Counted from the stretch's first letter, positions 26,362-35,292 are shown. The stretch: 64,000 nucleotides of DNA from Candidatus Jettenia sp. (GCA_021650895.1 CP091278.1:463659-527658), one strand, 5' to 3'. Notes: a model not told the origin generated them from the sequence alone. Made by a program: numbers and translations.

Positions 26362-27510
26362 CTAAATGTATATAAATTCTGCCATTACTGTATCTGCGAC
26401 AAATAATCCTTTTTCTGTAAGCTTCAATCTCTCATCATCATAACTTACCAATCCAGCCTTTCGTAATATGCTTATAGTATCTCCAAATTGATCTTGTATA
26501 GCAGAGCCAAACCGCTTATAAAAATCTGTATTTGTTATGCCTTGCCGTAATCGTAAGGCCATAATAACGGTTTCAGATACAAAATGATCTTGTGGTAAAC
26601 ATTCACGAAAGGATTTTACATCTTTATTCTCATGCATTCCATGAATATAACGAAACACATCTTTTTCGTTCGACATCCTTATACCGTCAATAAAAGAGTG
26701 CGCCCCTGCCCCCACACCCACATAGCTTGTATTCCTCCAATAAACATAATTGTGAGAGCATTCATATCCGCTTTTTGCAAAGTTTGAGATCTCATAGTGG
26801 TTATAACCATTCAGGGTTAAATACTCTATGGCCGTTTTGTACATCTCTAACTCTGTATATTCATCCAGTTTACGAATAATCTTATTCTTTAAATCCCTGG
26901 TAAGTGGCGTTTCCTCCTCATAGGTAAGGGCATACGTCGATATATGTTCGGGGTTCAATGCAATTGCAATTTCTAAATCTTTCTTCCAGTCATTAAGAGT
27001 CTGTTCCGGACATCCAAATATTAAATCGATATTAATATTCTTAAAGCCTGCATTTCTTAACAAGGTAAAGGCGTTTCTCGCATCATCGCTTGAATGGATA
27101 CGGCCGAGGAATTGTAGCTGTCTATCCTGAAATGACTGTATACCAAGACTTACACGGTTCACTGCATACTCCTTTAATAAGTTTACCTTATCTGCCGTCA
27201 GCGTACCCGGATTAGCTTCAACAGTATACTCCTGTGTTTGAGGCGTTGGATTATAACGGTTGACGCTGCGAAGGAGTTCTTCTAATTGAATTTCAGATAA
27301 GAGGCTTGGTGTTCCCCCTCCTATATAGATAGTAGTAAATGTATATTGGGATGCTAAGGTATCTAATTCCTTGCTAAGGGCGTGAAGATAGCGGTCAACT
27401 ACGCGTGATTCCGATACCATTGAATTAAAATCACAGTAGTTACACTTTTTTGCACAAAATGGGATATGTATATAAAGGGCGGTGGGAAGAATATGTTTTT
27501 TAGATGTCAT
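26362..27510 (-). CDS. hemW: HemW-like radical SAM protein
   Basis: The radical SAM cluster motif CAKKCNYCDF (CxxxCxxC) is near residue 20, followed by IYIGGGTPSLL, VEANPGTL, RVSLGIQSFQDRQLQFLGR and NIDLIFGCPEQT. These are typical of the HemN/HemW family, and the short N-terminus with no extra HemN residues favours HemW, the heme chaperone. The frame is open to 27576, but that would overlap the glycosyltransferase upstream. The ATG at 27510 leaves a 25-bp gap and places the family core at the N-terminus. The product is about 382 residues, the usual length. Confidence 0.88.
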   Translation of the reverse strand: MTSKKHILPTALYIHIPFCAKKCNYCDFNSMVSESRVVDRYLHALSKELDTLASQYTFTTIYIGGGTPSLLSEIQLEELLRSVNRYNPTPQTQEYTVEANPGTLTADKVNLLKEYAVNRVSLGIQSFQDRQLQFLGRIHSSDDARNAFTLLRNAGFKNINIDLIFGCPEQTLNDWKKDLEIAIALNPEHISTYALTYEEETPLTRDLKNKIIRKLDEYTELEMYKTAIEYLTLNGYNHYEISNFAKSGYECSHNYVYWRNTSYVGVGAGAHSFIDGIRMSNEKDVFRYIHGMHENKDVKSFRECLPQDHFVSETVIMALRLRQGITNTDFYKRFGSAIQDQFGDTISILRKAGLVSYDDERLKLTEKGLFVADTVMAEFIYI

Positions 27511-27535
27511 CGTATAATGTAAAACGAGAAGCGCA

Positions 27536-28285
27536 TTAAAAGCTAACCCTCTGTCTTCCTCTCCGCGTTGCTGCATTATGTTGATGGAGACAGGCGAGTT
27601 CTTTCTTTATAATATCTTTATAATAGCGTAATCTTGTATTGGGGTTTTCCAAAATACCTTTAAAATTTCTTTTGGGATCTTTGTAAATAAGTTTAACAGG
27701 TATCTCTTTTACCCGCAAGCCTAGCTTCCATGCTTGAATCCATAACTGTAATGGCATACCGTATCCATACTCTGTTAAATGCATTACCTTCAACTTTTTA
27801 ACTTTGTAAGCTTTAAAACCACAAAATGCATCTGTTATATGAAAACGGGTTATACAATTTAAAATCTTTGTAATCTCTTTATTGATGAGATATCGGTCTT
27901 TGGGAACCTCTTTTCCTATTTTCGTAGGGATAAAATATCGGGATCCGGATAAAATATCATAGTTGTAAAAGGGAATTTCCTTTAAAAATAGTGGTATCTG
28001 CTCTGGTTCATGTTGTCCATCGCCATCAATCGTTACTACATAATCATATCCCTTGTTTATTGCAAAGGTAAATGCATCTATGATCGTCTTGCCATATCCG
28101 AGATTTCTTGCATGGATAATCATGTGTATATCTTCGATATGCATTAAGTTCTCGCGGAACTCATCAGATGAACCGTCATCTATCACTACAATATCAAGAG
28201 AAAGGTTCTTGATTTTTTGAATGATGTCGTACACATCAATTTCATTAAAGACAGGTATGGCTACAAGGATTCTGTTTTCATCCAT
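27536..28285 (-). CDS. Family 2 glycosyltransferase (polyprenyl-phosphate mannosyl/glucosyltransferase-like)
   Basis: The 249-residue enzyme begins ILVAIPVFNE and has VVIDDGSSDEF, YVVTIDGDGQHEPEQI (DxD metal site) and AFCGFKAYKVKKL, which is the pattern of dolichol/undecaprenyl-phosphate sugar transferases. It has no C-terminal membrane helices, so it is the short soluble form. It probably charges polyprenyl phosphate with a sugar at the inner membrane. The gene lies between folD and hemW. Confidence 0.88.
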   Translation of the reverse strand: MDENRILVAIPVFNEIDVYDIIQKIKNLSLDIVVIDDGSSDEFRENLMHIEDIHMIIHARNLGYGKTIIDAFTFAINKGYDYVVTIDGDGQHEPEQIPLFLKEIPFYNYDILSGSRYFIPTKIGKEVPKDRYLINKEITKILNCITRFHITDAFCGFKAYKVKKLKVMHLTEYGYGMPLQLWIQAWKLGLRVKEIPVKLIYKDPKRNFKGILENPNTRLRYYKDIIKKELACLHQHNAATRRGRQRVSF

Positions 28286-28359
28286 AATGATTCATTGTTT
28301 GTTCATAAAAGTTAAACTGAAAGGGCTTGCCTGTATAAATATTCCAGAGGTACTATGCA

Positions 28360-29265
28360 TTAATAATTTACACTCATTTTTGATGCTTCCATAGTATTCC
28401 TTAATAATATAGCCATGGTTACTGGTTCGACTCCGCCGGGGACAGGTGTTATATATGAGGCAACTTCCTTCGCTGTTCTGAACTCAACATCGCCTGTAAT
28501 CTTCATCTTCGGTTTATCGTTTTTACTCATAACAGAGTTTCCCTGCACATCAAACTCTTTTACATGGTTAATCCCAACATCTATCACAATTGCCCCTGGT
28601 TTTATCATATCCCCTTTAATAAGTTCTGCCTTTCCAACAGCTGCAACTAAAATATCAGCCTTTTTCGTTTGGGCAGAAAGATCTTTCGTGCCTGAGTGGC
28701 ATATGGTAGGCGTCGCGGACAGATCCAACAATAGTAAACTAACTGGCTTTCCCACCATGGCGCTACGGCCAACAATTGTCGCTTCTTTTCCCCTGATCTC
28801 TACGCCTACCGATTTAATAAGTTCTACGGCAGCCATAGCTGTACACGGTACAATCCTTTTTTTATTGCCATAAACAAGCTCGCCTATATTGGCAGGATTT
28901 GTTCCCTCCACGTCTTTGTGAGGAGCAATTATCCTGTGTACCTTTTTTACATCTAAGCCATCAGGCAATGGTATTTGCAGGATAATTCCTGTCACATGAG
29001 GATCGTTATTTAATCTTTTTATATGTTCAACGAGAGCTTCTTCTCTCGTATCGGCTGTCAGCTCATCCACGGTGTAGGTAATGCCTATCGCCTCACATTG
29101 TTTTTTCTGATTTTGGATATACAGGTGCGATGCTACATTTTCACCCACTTGAACAGCTTTTACATGGGGAAAGATGCCTTTTTTCCTTAACATGCTGATC
29201 TCTTCAATCAATGGTTCCCGAATCTTTTCAGCAACAAATTCACCATCAATGATTTTCGCCGACAT
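28360..29265 (-). CDS. folD: Methylenetetrahydrofolate dehydrogenase/cyclohydrolase
   Basis: The 301-residue protein has VGENVASHLYIQNQKKQCEAIG with the catalytic Tyr and Lys (YxxxK) and GIILQIPLPDGL. It also has the signature PCTAMAAVELIKSVG, VVGRSAMVGKPVSLLLL (NADP site) and the C-terminal ITPVPGGVEPVTMAIL. It interconverts 5,10-methylene-, methenyl- and 10-formyl-tetrahydrofolate in the cytoplasm. Length and motifs are standard. It precedes the glycosyltransferase by 74 bp. Confidence 0.96.
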   Translation of the reverse strand: MSAKIIDGEFVAEKIREPLIEEISMLRKKGIFPHVKAVQVGENVASHLYIQNQKKQCEAIGITYTVDELTADTREEALVEHIKRLNNDPHVTGIILQIPLPDGLDVKKVHRIIAPHKDVEGTNPANIGELVYGNKKRIVPCTAMAAVELIKSVGVEIRGKEATIVGRSAMVGKPVSLLLLDLSATPTICHSGTKDLSAQTKKADILVAAVGKAELIKGDMIKPGAIVIDVGINHVKEFDVQGNSVMSKNDKPKMKITGDVEFRTAKEVASYITPVPGGVEPVTMAILLRNTMEASKMSVNY

Positions 29266-29458
29266 AGCCGCCCTTTTTCATATATAATATTCTCTAAATA
29301 ACCCTTCTCTCTTTCCTGCTAATCTTAAGTATTTTGCAACTTTATTATAGAAGAACAGTCAATGGTATAGCAAGGAAAAACCTCTTCAGGGAATAATACT
29401 TCTGGTAATATTAAAAGATTGACATCCCTAACCTTACTTGATAAAATTACGCTCGATT

Positions 29459-29498
29459 GTGATGAGGATTTATCCTCTGTGATGAGGATTTATCCTCT
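29459..29498. repeat. Tandem 20-bp direct repeat, two copies
   Basis: TGTGATGAGGATTTATCCTC occurs twice in a row. Each copy holds the small dyad GAGGATTTATCCTC. It lies in the 424-bp divergent gap between folD and the ispH-ubiA gene and could be an operator. Nothing else is seen in the gap. Confidence 0.7.
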
Positions 29499-29689
29499 CC
29501 TTTTACAAAGAGGAGTTAATAGAGAGGCACACCTTAACAGATAGCAGTGCAAGCCAAAACCGGATTTTTAACGAGTGAAAAATACCTTCTCCCGATACAT
29601 AATAATCTGGTTATTCCATACATACGTTAGCCCGGTTTATGGTAGAGAATTAATGCTTTTCCCAAAATCAAATTATCCGAGGTAAAAAA

Positions 29690-31432
29690 TTGAGAGTAAA
29701 AGTCGCTAAAACTGCTGGGTTTTGTATGGGCGTCCGAAGGGCGATGGACACCCTTTTAGACGCTGCAAATGAAAAAAACGGTGATGGTAAGGTTTATACC
29801 GATGGACCTCTTATCCACAATCCGCAGGTACTCGAATATTTAGAAAAAAGAGGAATCCAAATTGTTAATGGGCAGACGGATCTCTCGAAGAGTACGGTTA
29901 TTATAAGGGCGCATGGTATTACACCCAGCCGCAGAAAAGAGATCGAACAGACGGGCGCAAAGGTCTGTGATGCTACGTGTCCTCATGTAATGAGAGTCCA
30001 ATCAATAATTAAAAAATATGCTGCACAAGGATATTCAACGGTAATCGTAGGGGATAAGGGACATGCTGAGGTTATCGGCTTACTGGGGTATGCAGAAGGG
30101 AAAGGATACGTTGTACAGGAATTAGAAGAAATTGAACATCTTCCGCCTATGGATAAGGTGTGTATTGTAGCCCAGACAACTCAGGACAGACGGATGTTTA
30201 AGGAGGCGATAGAAAGGCTCAAGAAACGTTATTCTCATTGTGAGTCATTTGAGACTATTTGCAGTTCCACGTATAAACGGCAAGACGAGGTTATCAACCT
30301 TACCAAATCTGTGGATGCCATGATTGTTGTTGGCGGAAGAGGAAGCGCCAACACCACACGGCTTGTTAAAATATGCGAGTCTCAGGGAACTCCGACAATT
30401 CATGTAGAAACTGATGCAGAGCTGGACCTCGATAAGCTGAAAGATTATGATACCGTCGGTGTAACGGCAGGCGCTTCAACCCCTAACTGGATGATCAAAA
30501 GAGTCGTTGAAAAGGTGCATTCATATAAAGTTAACCGATATGAGAGATTTTTATTTGGTATAAAAAGTATTGCCAGTTTTTTCGTCGGAAGTTGCATCTT
30601 TGTAGGACTTGGAGCTGCGAGTCTCAGTTACGCAAGTGCTGCTTTACTGGGAATTGAACCCAGATTACATTTTTGTTTGATTGCAGCGTTATTTATATTC
30701 TCCATGCAAGTCCTTAATCACTTCTCCAATAAAGAAGCCGTGGCGCTGAATGAGCCGGTAAGGGCAAAATTATACGAAAAAAAGCAGAATCTTTTCATCG
30801 GTCTTGGTATCGCCGGAGCAGTGGCATCTTTTGTTTTAGGCTTTATCATCAGCAAACCCATTTTTTTCTGTATTTTCCTTGCCAGTCTCTTTGGCATTTT
30901 CTACCGGTTGGAAATAATACCAAAGAAATTATCCCGTATTATCAGGTACAGAAGTCTTGAACAAATACCTGGCTCAAAAGAGATCTTTTACGGAATTGCC
31001 TGGGGTGTCAGCACAGCCCTGATACCGTTTCTCGGAATGAGAAGAAGTTTTATGCCTTCACTCTCCATCGCTATCGCATTTACCTTCAGCATCGCATTTA
31101 TCAGAGCAGTGGTTCTTGATATACGAGATATCCAGGGTGATCGTATCCTGGGGAAAGAGACGATTCCTATTGCAATCGGAAAGGAACGAACAAAGACGAT
31201 TCTCATCATCATTACTGCATTAATAGCGATTTTATTATCCGTAAGCCCGCCTCTTGGATGGACAACTAGCCTGGGATATTATTTACTCCCCTGTATTGCA
31301 TATGCTTATGGATATCAATATCTATTTTATAAACGCATTGTTTTCGAAGGATTACTCCTTGAGACTATTGCAGATTTCAACTTTATCTTAGCTGGTATTA
31401 TTGCTTTTCTATGGAAATCCAATTATCTTTAA
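29690..31432 (+). CDS. ispH: Fusion: 4-hydroxy-3-methylbut-2-enyl diphosphate reductase (IspH) + UbiA-type prenyltransferase
   Basis: Residues 1-285 are IspH/LytB. The Fe-S ligands lie in AGFCMGVRRAM, DATCPHV and ETICSSTYKRQ. GHAEVIG and GGRGSANTTRL are also present. This is the last step of the MEP pathway, giving IPP and DMAPP. From about residue 295 there are seven to nine hydrophobic helices. A UbiA-type Asp motif DIRDIQGDRILGKETIP follows near residue 490, for transfer of a prenyl chain at the membrane. The start is TTG with GAGG seven bases upstream. The fusion ties isoprene production to a membrane prenyltransferase. The UbiA acceptor is unknown. Confidence 0.9.
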   Translation: MRVKVAKTAGFCMGVRRAMDTLLDAANEKNGDGKVYTDGPLIHNPQVLEYLEKRGIQIVNGQTDLSKSTVIIRAHGITPSRRKEIEQTGAKVCDATCPHVMRVQSIIKKYAAQGYSTVIVGDKGHAEVIGLLGYAEGKGYVVQELEEIEHLPPMDKVCIVAQTTQDRRMFKEAIERLKKRYSHCESFETICSSTYKRQDEVINLTKSVDAMIVVGGRGSANTTRLVKICESQGTPTIHVETDAELDLDKLKDYDTVGVTAGASTPNWMIKRVVEKVHSYKVNRYERFLFGIKSIASFFVGSCIFVGLGAASLSYASAALLGIEPRLHFCLIAALFIFSMQVLNHFSNKEAVALNEPVRAKLYEKKQNLFIGLGIAGAVASFVLGFIISKPIFFCIFLASLFGIFYRLEIIPKKLSRIIRYRSLEQIPGSKEIFYGIAWGVSTALIPFLGMRRSFMPSLSIAIAFTFSIAFIRAVVLDIRDIQGDRILGKETIPIAIGKERTKTILIIITALIAILLSVSPPLGWTTSLGYYLLPCIAYAYGYQYLFYKRIVFEGLLLETIADFNFILAGIIAFLWKSNYL

Positions 31433-31446
31433 CATATCAATAGATT

Positions 31447-32136
31447 ATGGAAGAAAAAACACAAGGGATATTCGCTCAATTTAAAAAAGATATCAGGAAA
31501 AGGATGTTAACAGGATTACTGTTAATCCTGCCTGTGTATGTTACCTTCTTTGTTGTAAAATTCCTTTTCAGCTTTGTAGGAGGCACCCTTGCTCCGATCA
31601 TAAAAAAAATATTACAACTTTACGGTGTTGCCTTGCCGAGAAGCTCTGTCGATGAATTTATTATTACGTTTCTTGGGCTTATCCTTACCTTTATATCATT
31701 ATACTTTATCGGTATTTTTGCAGCTAATTTTGTCGGTAAAGCCATTATCAATTATTTTGAAAATTTGTTAACAAGAACCCCTATCGTTCGAAATATATAT
31801 TCATCAGTAAAACAAATAATTCACTCAATAAGCTTGCCTGGCAAGCAAGCCTTTAAACGTGTAGTCCTTATAGATTTTCCGAAAGAAGGCACAAAATCAA
31901 TCGGATTTGTTACCGGTACTACAGAATATAACCACGGGAAAAAACTTATAAACGTGTTTATTCCAACGACACCAAATCCGACAACAGGATTTTTGATATA
32001 TACTACGGAAGACTTAGTTACCGATACCAACCTTACCGTAGAAGAGGCGTTTAAAACGCTCTTCTCAGGTGGTGTTCTGACACCTGCTGACATAACATCG
32101 GCATTTAGAAAAGCGGATATTCAGAATAAGGGTTAA
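31447..32136 (+). CDS. DUF502 membrane protein
   Basis: The 229-residue protein has two strong membrane helices, LLLILPVYVTFFVVKFLFSF near residue 25 and ITFLGLILTFISLYFIGIFA near residue 75. The DUF502 soluble part follows, with TPIVRNIYSSVKQI and IGFVTGTTEYNHGKKLINVF and an end such as TTPNPTTGFL. The function of this family is not known. It starts 14 bp after the ispH-ubiA stop, on the same strand, so the two are likely cotranscribed. Confidence 0.9.
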   Translation: MEEKTQGIFAQFKKDIRKRMLTGLLLILPVYVTFFVVKFLFSFVGGTLAPIIKKILQLYGVALPRSSVDEFIITFLGLILTFISLYFIGIFAANFVGKAIINYFENLLTRTPIVRNIYSSVKQIIHSISLPGKQAFKRVVLIDFPKEGTKSIGFVTGTTEYNHGKKLINVFIPTTPNPTTGFLIYTTEDLVTDTNLTVEEAFKTLFSGGVLTPADITSAFRKADIQNKG

Positions 32137-32194
32137 ATGAATTCTTTGTATAGCATAGTATGTATCCTCTGGCTAATTGATATAATCATTTCAC

Positions 32195-32291
32195 GGGAGT
32201 GCATGTCGGCTGGTGTCGGCGACGGACTTCAAATCCGGTCTGTCCCGCTTTTAGCGGGATAGGTGGGTTCGATTCCCACACGCTCCCGCCA
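32195..32291 (+). tRNA. selC: tRNA-Sec (anticodon TCA)
   Basis: The 97-base gene folds as a selenocysteine tRNA. The acceptor stem is GGGAGTG/CGCTCCC. The D-stem has six pairs, GTCGGC with GTCGGC including G-T pairs. The anticodon stem-loop is CGGA CTTCAAA TCCG with TCA at 32229-32231. The long variable arm is CCCGC TTTTA GCGGG. The T-arm is GTGGG TTCGATT CCCAC, the discriminator is G and CCA is encoded. TATAAT at 32181-32186 fits a -10 box. It reads UGA as selenocysteine with SelB. It is the likely attachment site of the element to its right. Confidence 0.95.
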
Positions 32292-32628
32292 TGTAACTCT
32301 TACACAGCAACAACTTACAATTTTTTACCCCCCTAAAAAACCGTCACCAAAACGACTTTTACCTGATGTAAAAATCAAGGTAGCTGCCGCTATCGATAAA
32401 TCTGTTGATAAGCTATCGTCATCAAACGGGTCCAAAGTATATGAAACTACAAAATCCACAAGGTAATAATTCCAGCACCAAAGATTACTAAGAGATTTAG
32501 TTCGTTCATTATGATTAAGAGGGCTTCTTTGAATGCTTCTGGGTATAATATACAGTATTTCCATAAGTCACATAATAGTAACAACATATATCACATAGCA
32601 TTTCCTCATGTCGTACTTACGCAGTACC

Positions 32629-33786
32629 TTATTGAGCAACTAAGGGTAATACCTTCTCTTTACTCATGCCTAAGATATGATCTGTCATTCTCTCTATAGC
32701 ATTCCTCTTTGCATCTAGTTGTTTGTGGCTATACCTCATGGTCATGCTAACATCTGAATGGCCTAATAACTCTTTGGTGGTAACAATGTCTGATCCTGTA
32801 TCGCTGGATATTGAGGCAAAGCAATGTCTCAGGCTATGGAATGAGAAGTTATCAATTCCGATACTCTTAAACAGCTTATTGAAATGCTGGCTGTATGAAG
32901 TTACAACAAGCCTGGTAATAGCTCTATCCTCAAAAATAGTATCATTGCCTTGAGTTTCCTTATAGCCCTGCATCTCTGTTGCCAGATAGTTCGATAGCGG
33001 AATTGCTACAAGCTTACCTGTTTTGCTCTGTGTGAAGGTAATCAGACCTTTGGAGAAATCAATATCAGACCACTTCAGACGTAGCACCTCACCGAGACGC
33101 ATGCCAGTAAATAAACTGGTCAGCACCATTAGGCGATCTTTACCTGTTAGCCGATCAAAGATTAAGCCAACTTCTGACTCCGACAATATCCTATCTCTTT
33201 GTTGTGTGATCTTAAATCGTTTTACCTCTTTGCATGGATTTTTATCTATAAGCCCTGTCTTGATTGCTGTATTAAAGATATGCGTAAGGATAATAACATC
33301 CAGATTGATGCTAGATTCTTTAACACCATCGAGCTTTTTACGGTCAATCCTGTATTTTTCAATGATAAAGGGTGTTATCTTATCAAGCCGAAGTTCTCCG
33401 ATATGCCGAATAATAGCATTTACTGACGTTCGTTTTGATACCAAAGTGTTTTCTTTGGCCGTCTTGTGTAACTCCAGATAGGTCTTTGAATACTCTGCTA
33501 AGGTAGGAATAGCTTTCTTCTTAGGTAAGTTCAATTGTCCTCTCTCACGATCTGAGATAAACAAGGTAAGTCGCTTTTCTGCATCTGACTTATTCCGTAT
33601 GTCCTTGAAGGTAAGAGATTGCCATTCTTTATTATCATCGAAGAACTCAATACACCATACGCCACAGGACTTGTAATCACCATTAACCCTCTTTGGCCGA
33701 TCACCTGGACAATAGCTCTTGCCTTGTCTGCCGTTGCATGGAATAGGCTTGCATTGCTGGAAATACTTTCTGAATCTAACTGCCAT
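32629..33786 (-). CDS. Tyrosine recombinase/integrase
   Basis: The 385-residue protein has the catalytic set R-H-R-H-Y: TGMRLGEVLRLKW (first Arg), FHSLRHCFAS (HxxR) and LGHSDVSMTMRYSH (His and Tyr). A SAM-like core-binding domain covers about residues 95-185. The N-terminus has a cysteine-bearing stretch (CKPIPCNG, YCPGD), as in arm-binding domains of phage integrases. It points toward the tRNA-Sec gene 340 bp away, as usual for islands using a tRNA 3' end. It overlaps the gene upstream by 11 bp. Confidence 0.93.
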   Translation of the reverse strand: MAVRFRKYFQQCKPIPCNGRQGKSYCPGDRPKRVNGDYKSCGVWCIEFFDDNKEWQSLTFKDIRNKSDAEKRLTLFISDRERGQLNLPKKKAIPTLAEYSKTYLELHKTAKENTLVSKRTSVNAIIRHIGELRLDKITPFIIEKYRIDRKKLDGVKESSINLDVIILTHIFNTAIKTGLIDKNPCKEVKRFKITQQRDRILSESEVGLIFDRLTGKDRLMVLTSLFTGMRLGEVLRLKWSDIDFSKGLITFTQSKTGKLVAIPLSNYLATEMQGYKETQGNDTIFEDRAITRLVVTSYSQHFNKLFKSIGIDNFSFHSLRHCFASISSDTGSDIVTTKELLGHSDVSMTMRYSHKQLDAKRNAIERMTDHILGMSKEKVLPLVAQ

Positions 33787-34225
33787 AGATTGCGCACCGT
33801 CCTTTCTTAAATCTTGTTTTATGAAAATAAAAAGATGGAGAGCGGACTCTACCTACAATCTTTCCAAAGCAATTATCATAGGGTTCCCCATGAAAAAATT
33901 TTTCTACTTCTCTACCGTCATTATCTTCTATAGCTACATAATCACCGTGTTGTATTTCTGCATCAGGGTCAATCCATGCAACACATGGACTTCCACTACT
34001 ATAAGCCTCAATTGGAGCAATAAAAGTATTTTCTCCATCGATTCCTGCATCAAGATATGACATACAACACTTCTCGTGTTCTCTACCGCCTTTCCGTGTG
34101 GTGTAGTAGTCGGGACATATACAAAAAACTCTATTAAAAATTCTGTTACCATTAATAGGTATCATATCTTTCCCACACCAACATTTTCTTAAAGCCTTCT
34201 TTGCCGCCATATCCTTACTCACCAT
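33776..34225 (-). CDS. Cysteine-rich hypothetical protein
   Basis: I do not recognise it. The 149 residues have an N-terminal CWCGKDM ... CICPDYYTT ... CCMSY cluster that could bind zinc. A C-terminal half, with GDYVAIEDNDGREVEKFF and GKIVGRVRS, looks like a small beta domain. The start is uncertain: AGAAAGG lies just before ATGGTG, and the GTG one codon in has better spacing. It is translationally coupled to the integrase by overlap, so it may assist or control recombination. Confidence 0.65.
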   Translation of the reverse strand: MVSKDMAAKKALRKCWCGKDMIPINGNRIFNRVFCICPDYYTTRKGGREHEKCCMSYLDAGIDGENTFIAPIEAYSSGSPCVAWIDPDAEIQHGDYVAIEDNDGREVEKFFHGEPYDNCFGKIVGRVRSPSFYFHKTRFKKGRCAIYGS

Positions 34226-34239
34226 CCCTTTCTGTTAAT

Positions 34240-34482
34240 TTAAGAGTTTTCTTTATCTTCTAATTTCCCATAAAAGAAAGCATTCTGTATCTCTTCCATC
34301 CTTTCCTCAGCTTCTAATACAATCGGAAAGAGACTTTCAGGAATGACAGTTTCACTAGGATTAGGCGTCTTGCAACATGCTAAATCCATTATCAGAGTAA
34401 GAAGACCTCTTACGTAATCCATGTTAGATTCTGTTTTTCTCCATACATCCGCACTCAATGTTACCACTTTCTCATTGGACAT
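34240..34482 (-). CDS. Small hypothetical protein of the element
   Basis: The 80-residue acidic protein begins MSNEKVVTLSADVWRKTESN and is largely helical (LTLIMDLACCKTPN, LEAEERMEEIQNAF). It has no recognised domain. Its start faces the divergent promoter region holding the palindrome at 34609-34624, and it is likely the first gene of the unit that ends with the integrase. A regulatory role is possible but not shown. Confidence 0.6.
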   Translation of the reverse strand: MSNEKVVTLSADVWRKTESNMDYVRGLLTLIMDLACCKTPNPSETVIPESLFPIVLEAEERMEEIQNAFFYGKLEDKENS

Positions 34483-34608
34483 GTCTTATTCTCCATAAAC
34501 ACAAAAGGCAGTAAGCCAGATATGGGACGGCATACCTAGCCACTGCCTTTGTTTGCCTGATTGCTCAGGCATCTCTTGTTTAGCGTCCGTCCACGCCCTT
34601 GATTTATT

Positions 34609-34624
34609 GGTAGTACGTACTACC
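34609..34624. promoter_or_regulatory. Perfect 16-bp palindrome GGTAGTACGTACTACC
   Basis: It lies in the divergent region between the small gene/integrase unit (minus) and the small membrane-protein cassette (plus). Its core AGTACG/CGTACT is the core of the twelve iterons at 37705-38024. A regulator of the element, or the Rep protein itself, may bind here. Confidence 0.7.
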
Positions 34625-34681
34625 GTACCTTTTCAGATATTGCAAGGATATTCTTGATATATTCTTATCTCTCTTTATCTT

Positions 34682-34710
34682 TTGCTATCTGTTTGTATGT
34701 GGTGTATAAT
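34682..34710 (+). promoter_or_regulatory. Promoter of membrane cassette A
   Basis: TTGCTA (-35), 17 bases, TATAAT (-10). About 70 bp around it (34660-34730) are repeated with few changes, in the opposite orientation, at 44120-44175 in front of cassette B. Start of transcription is expected about 16 bases before the ATG at 34733. Confidence 0.8.
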
Positions 34711-34732
34711 ATGCTTACATATTTGGTGAACT

Positions 34733-34927
34733 ATGAAAAACGACGACCGTCGCCGTGAAATAGGTAAAATGTTAATTAAGATTGTAGAATACTTAATTAC
34801 TATTGCTTTAATTGGTAAGATACTTACCGAAAAAGTTACCATGTCGACAACAATAAGTGTTATAGTAACTGCCTTGATTGTGCTTGTAATTGCATTCTTT
34901 ACCATTCCACAAAATAAGGAAAAATAG
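34733..34927 (+). CDS. Small two-helix membrane protein, cassette A gene 1
   Basis: The 64 residues have a charged start MKNDDRRREIG, then two hydrophobic helices (IVEYLITIALIGKIL and ISVIVTALIVLVIAFF) and a basic tail. The layout resembles small DUF6722-like membrane proteins. It is the first gene after a strong promoter and is related in layout to the broken gene at 43928-44120, which follows a copy of the same promoter. Function is unknown. Phage-satellite proteins of this kind include holin-like and exclusion proteins, which is only an analogy. Confidence 0.7.
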   Translation: MKNDDRRREIGKMLIKIVEYLITIALIGKILTEKVTMSTTISVIVTALIVLVIAFFTIPQNKEK

Positions 34928-34928
34928 T

Positions 34929-35033
34929 ATGGATACCCTTTATATTCTGCTTGGTGGTATAGTCTTTATTGCACTTTTCTTTCTAGGCCTATCATGGATT
35001 CTGGAATATCAAGAAAAGCGCAAACATAGCTAA
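34929..35033 (+). CDS. 34-residue single-helix membrane peptide, cassette A gene 2
   Basis: It starts with ATG one base after the preceding stop. It reads MDTLYILLGGIVFIALFFLG, then LSWILEYQEKRKHS. There is one membrane helix with a basic end on the inner side. The tight spacing and the similar design of its neighbours argue for a real gene. Confidence 0.6.
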   Translation: MDTLYILLGGIVFIALFFLGLSWILEYQEKRKHS

Positions 35034-35034
35034 T

Positions 35035-35127
35035 ATGGTATTAACTTTTCTAACGCTTTTCATAATAAGCCTTGTTGTTTTAGGATTGATCTATTACACC
35101 CAAAGACCTTCCAAGCGGTCATCCTAA
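35035..35127 (+). CDS. 30-residue single-helix membrane peptide, cassette A gene 3
   Basis: It begins one base after the previous stop. It reads MVLTFLTLFIISLVVLGLIY, then YTQRPSKRSS: one hydrophobic helix with a strongly basic tail. It has the same topology as the peptides on both sides. Confidence 0.58.
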   Translation: MVLTFLTLFIISLVVLGLIYYTQRPSKRSS

Positions 35128-35128
35128 C

Positions 35129-35242
35129 ATGGACAATCTAACACTTAGTTTTATAGCTGTAGGAATAATTGTGCTTTTTATTTCCATATTCGTTTATATC
35201 CAGGAGCGAAAGAAAAGCATACTCATTAGTATGTATACATAG
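35129..35242 (+). CDS. 37-residue single-helix membrane peptide, cassette A gene 4
   Basis: The ATG lies one base after the previous stop. It reads MDNLTLSFIAVGIIVLFISI, then FVYIQERKKSILISMYT. There is one membrane helix followed by a basic ERKK stretch. Confidence 0.58.
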   Translation: MDNLTLSFIAVGIIVLFISIFVYIQERKKSILISMYT

Positions 35243-35292
35243 ACCAATATACCCCAAAGCATACCACCAAGAGAATTTGATAACATATTTTT

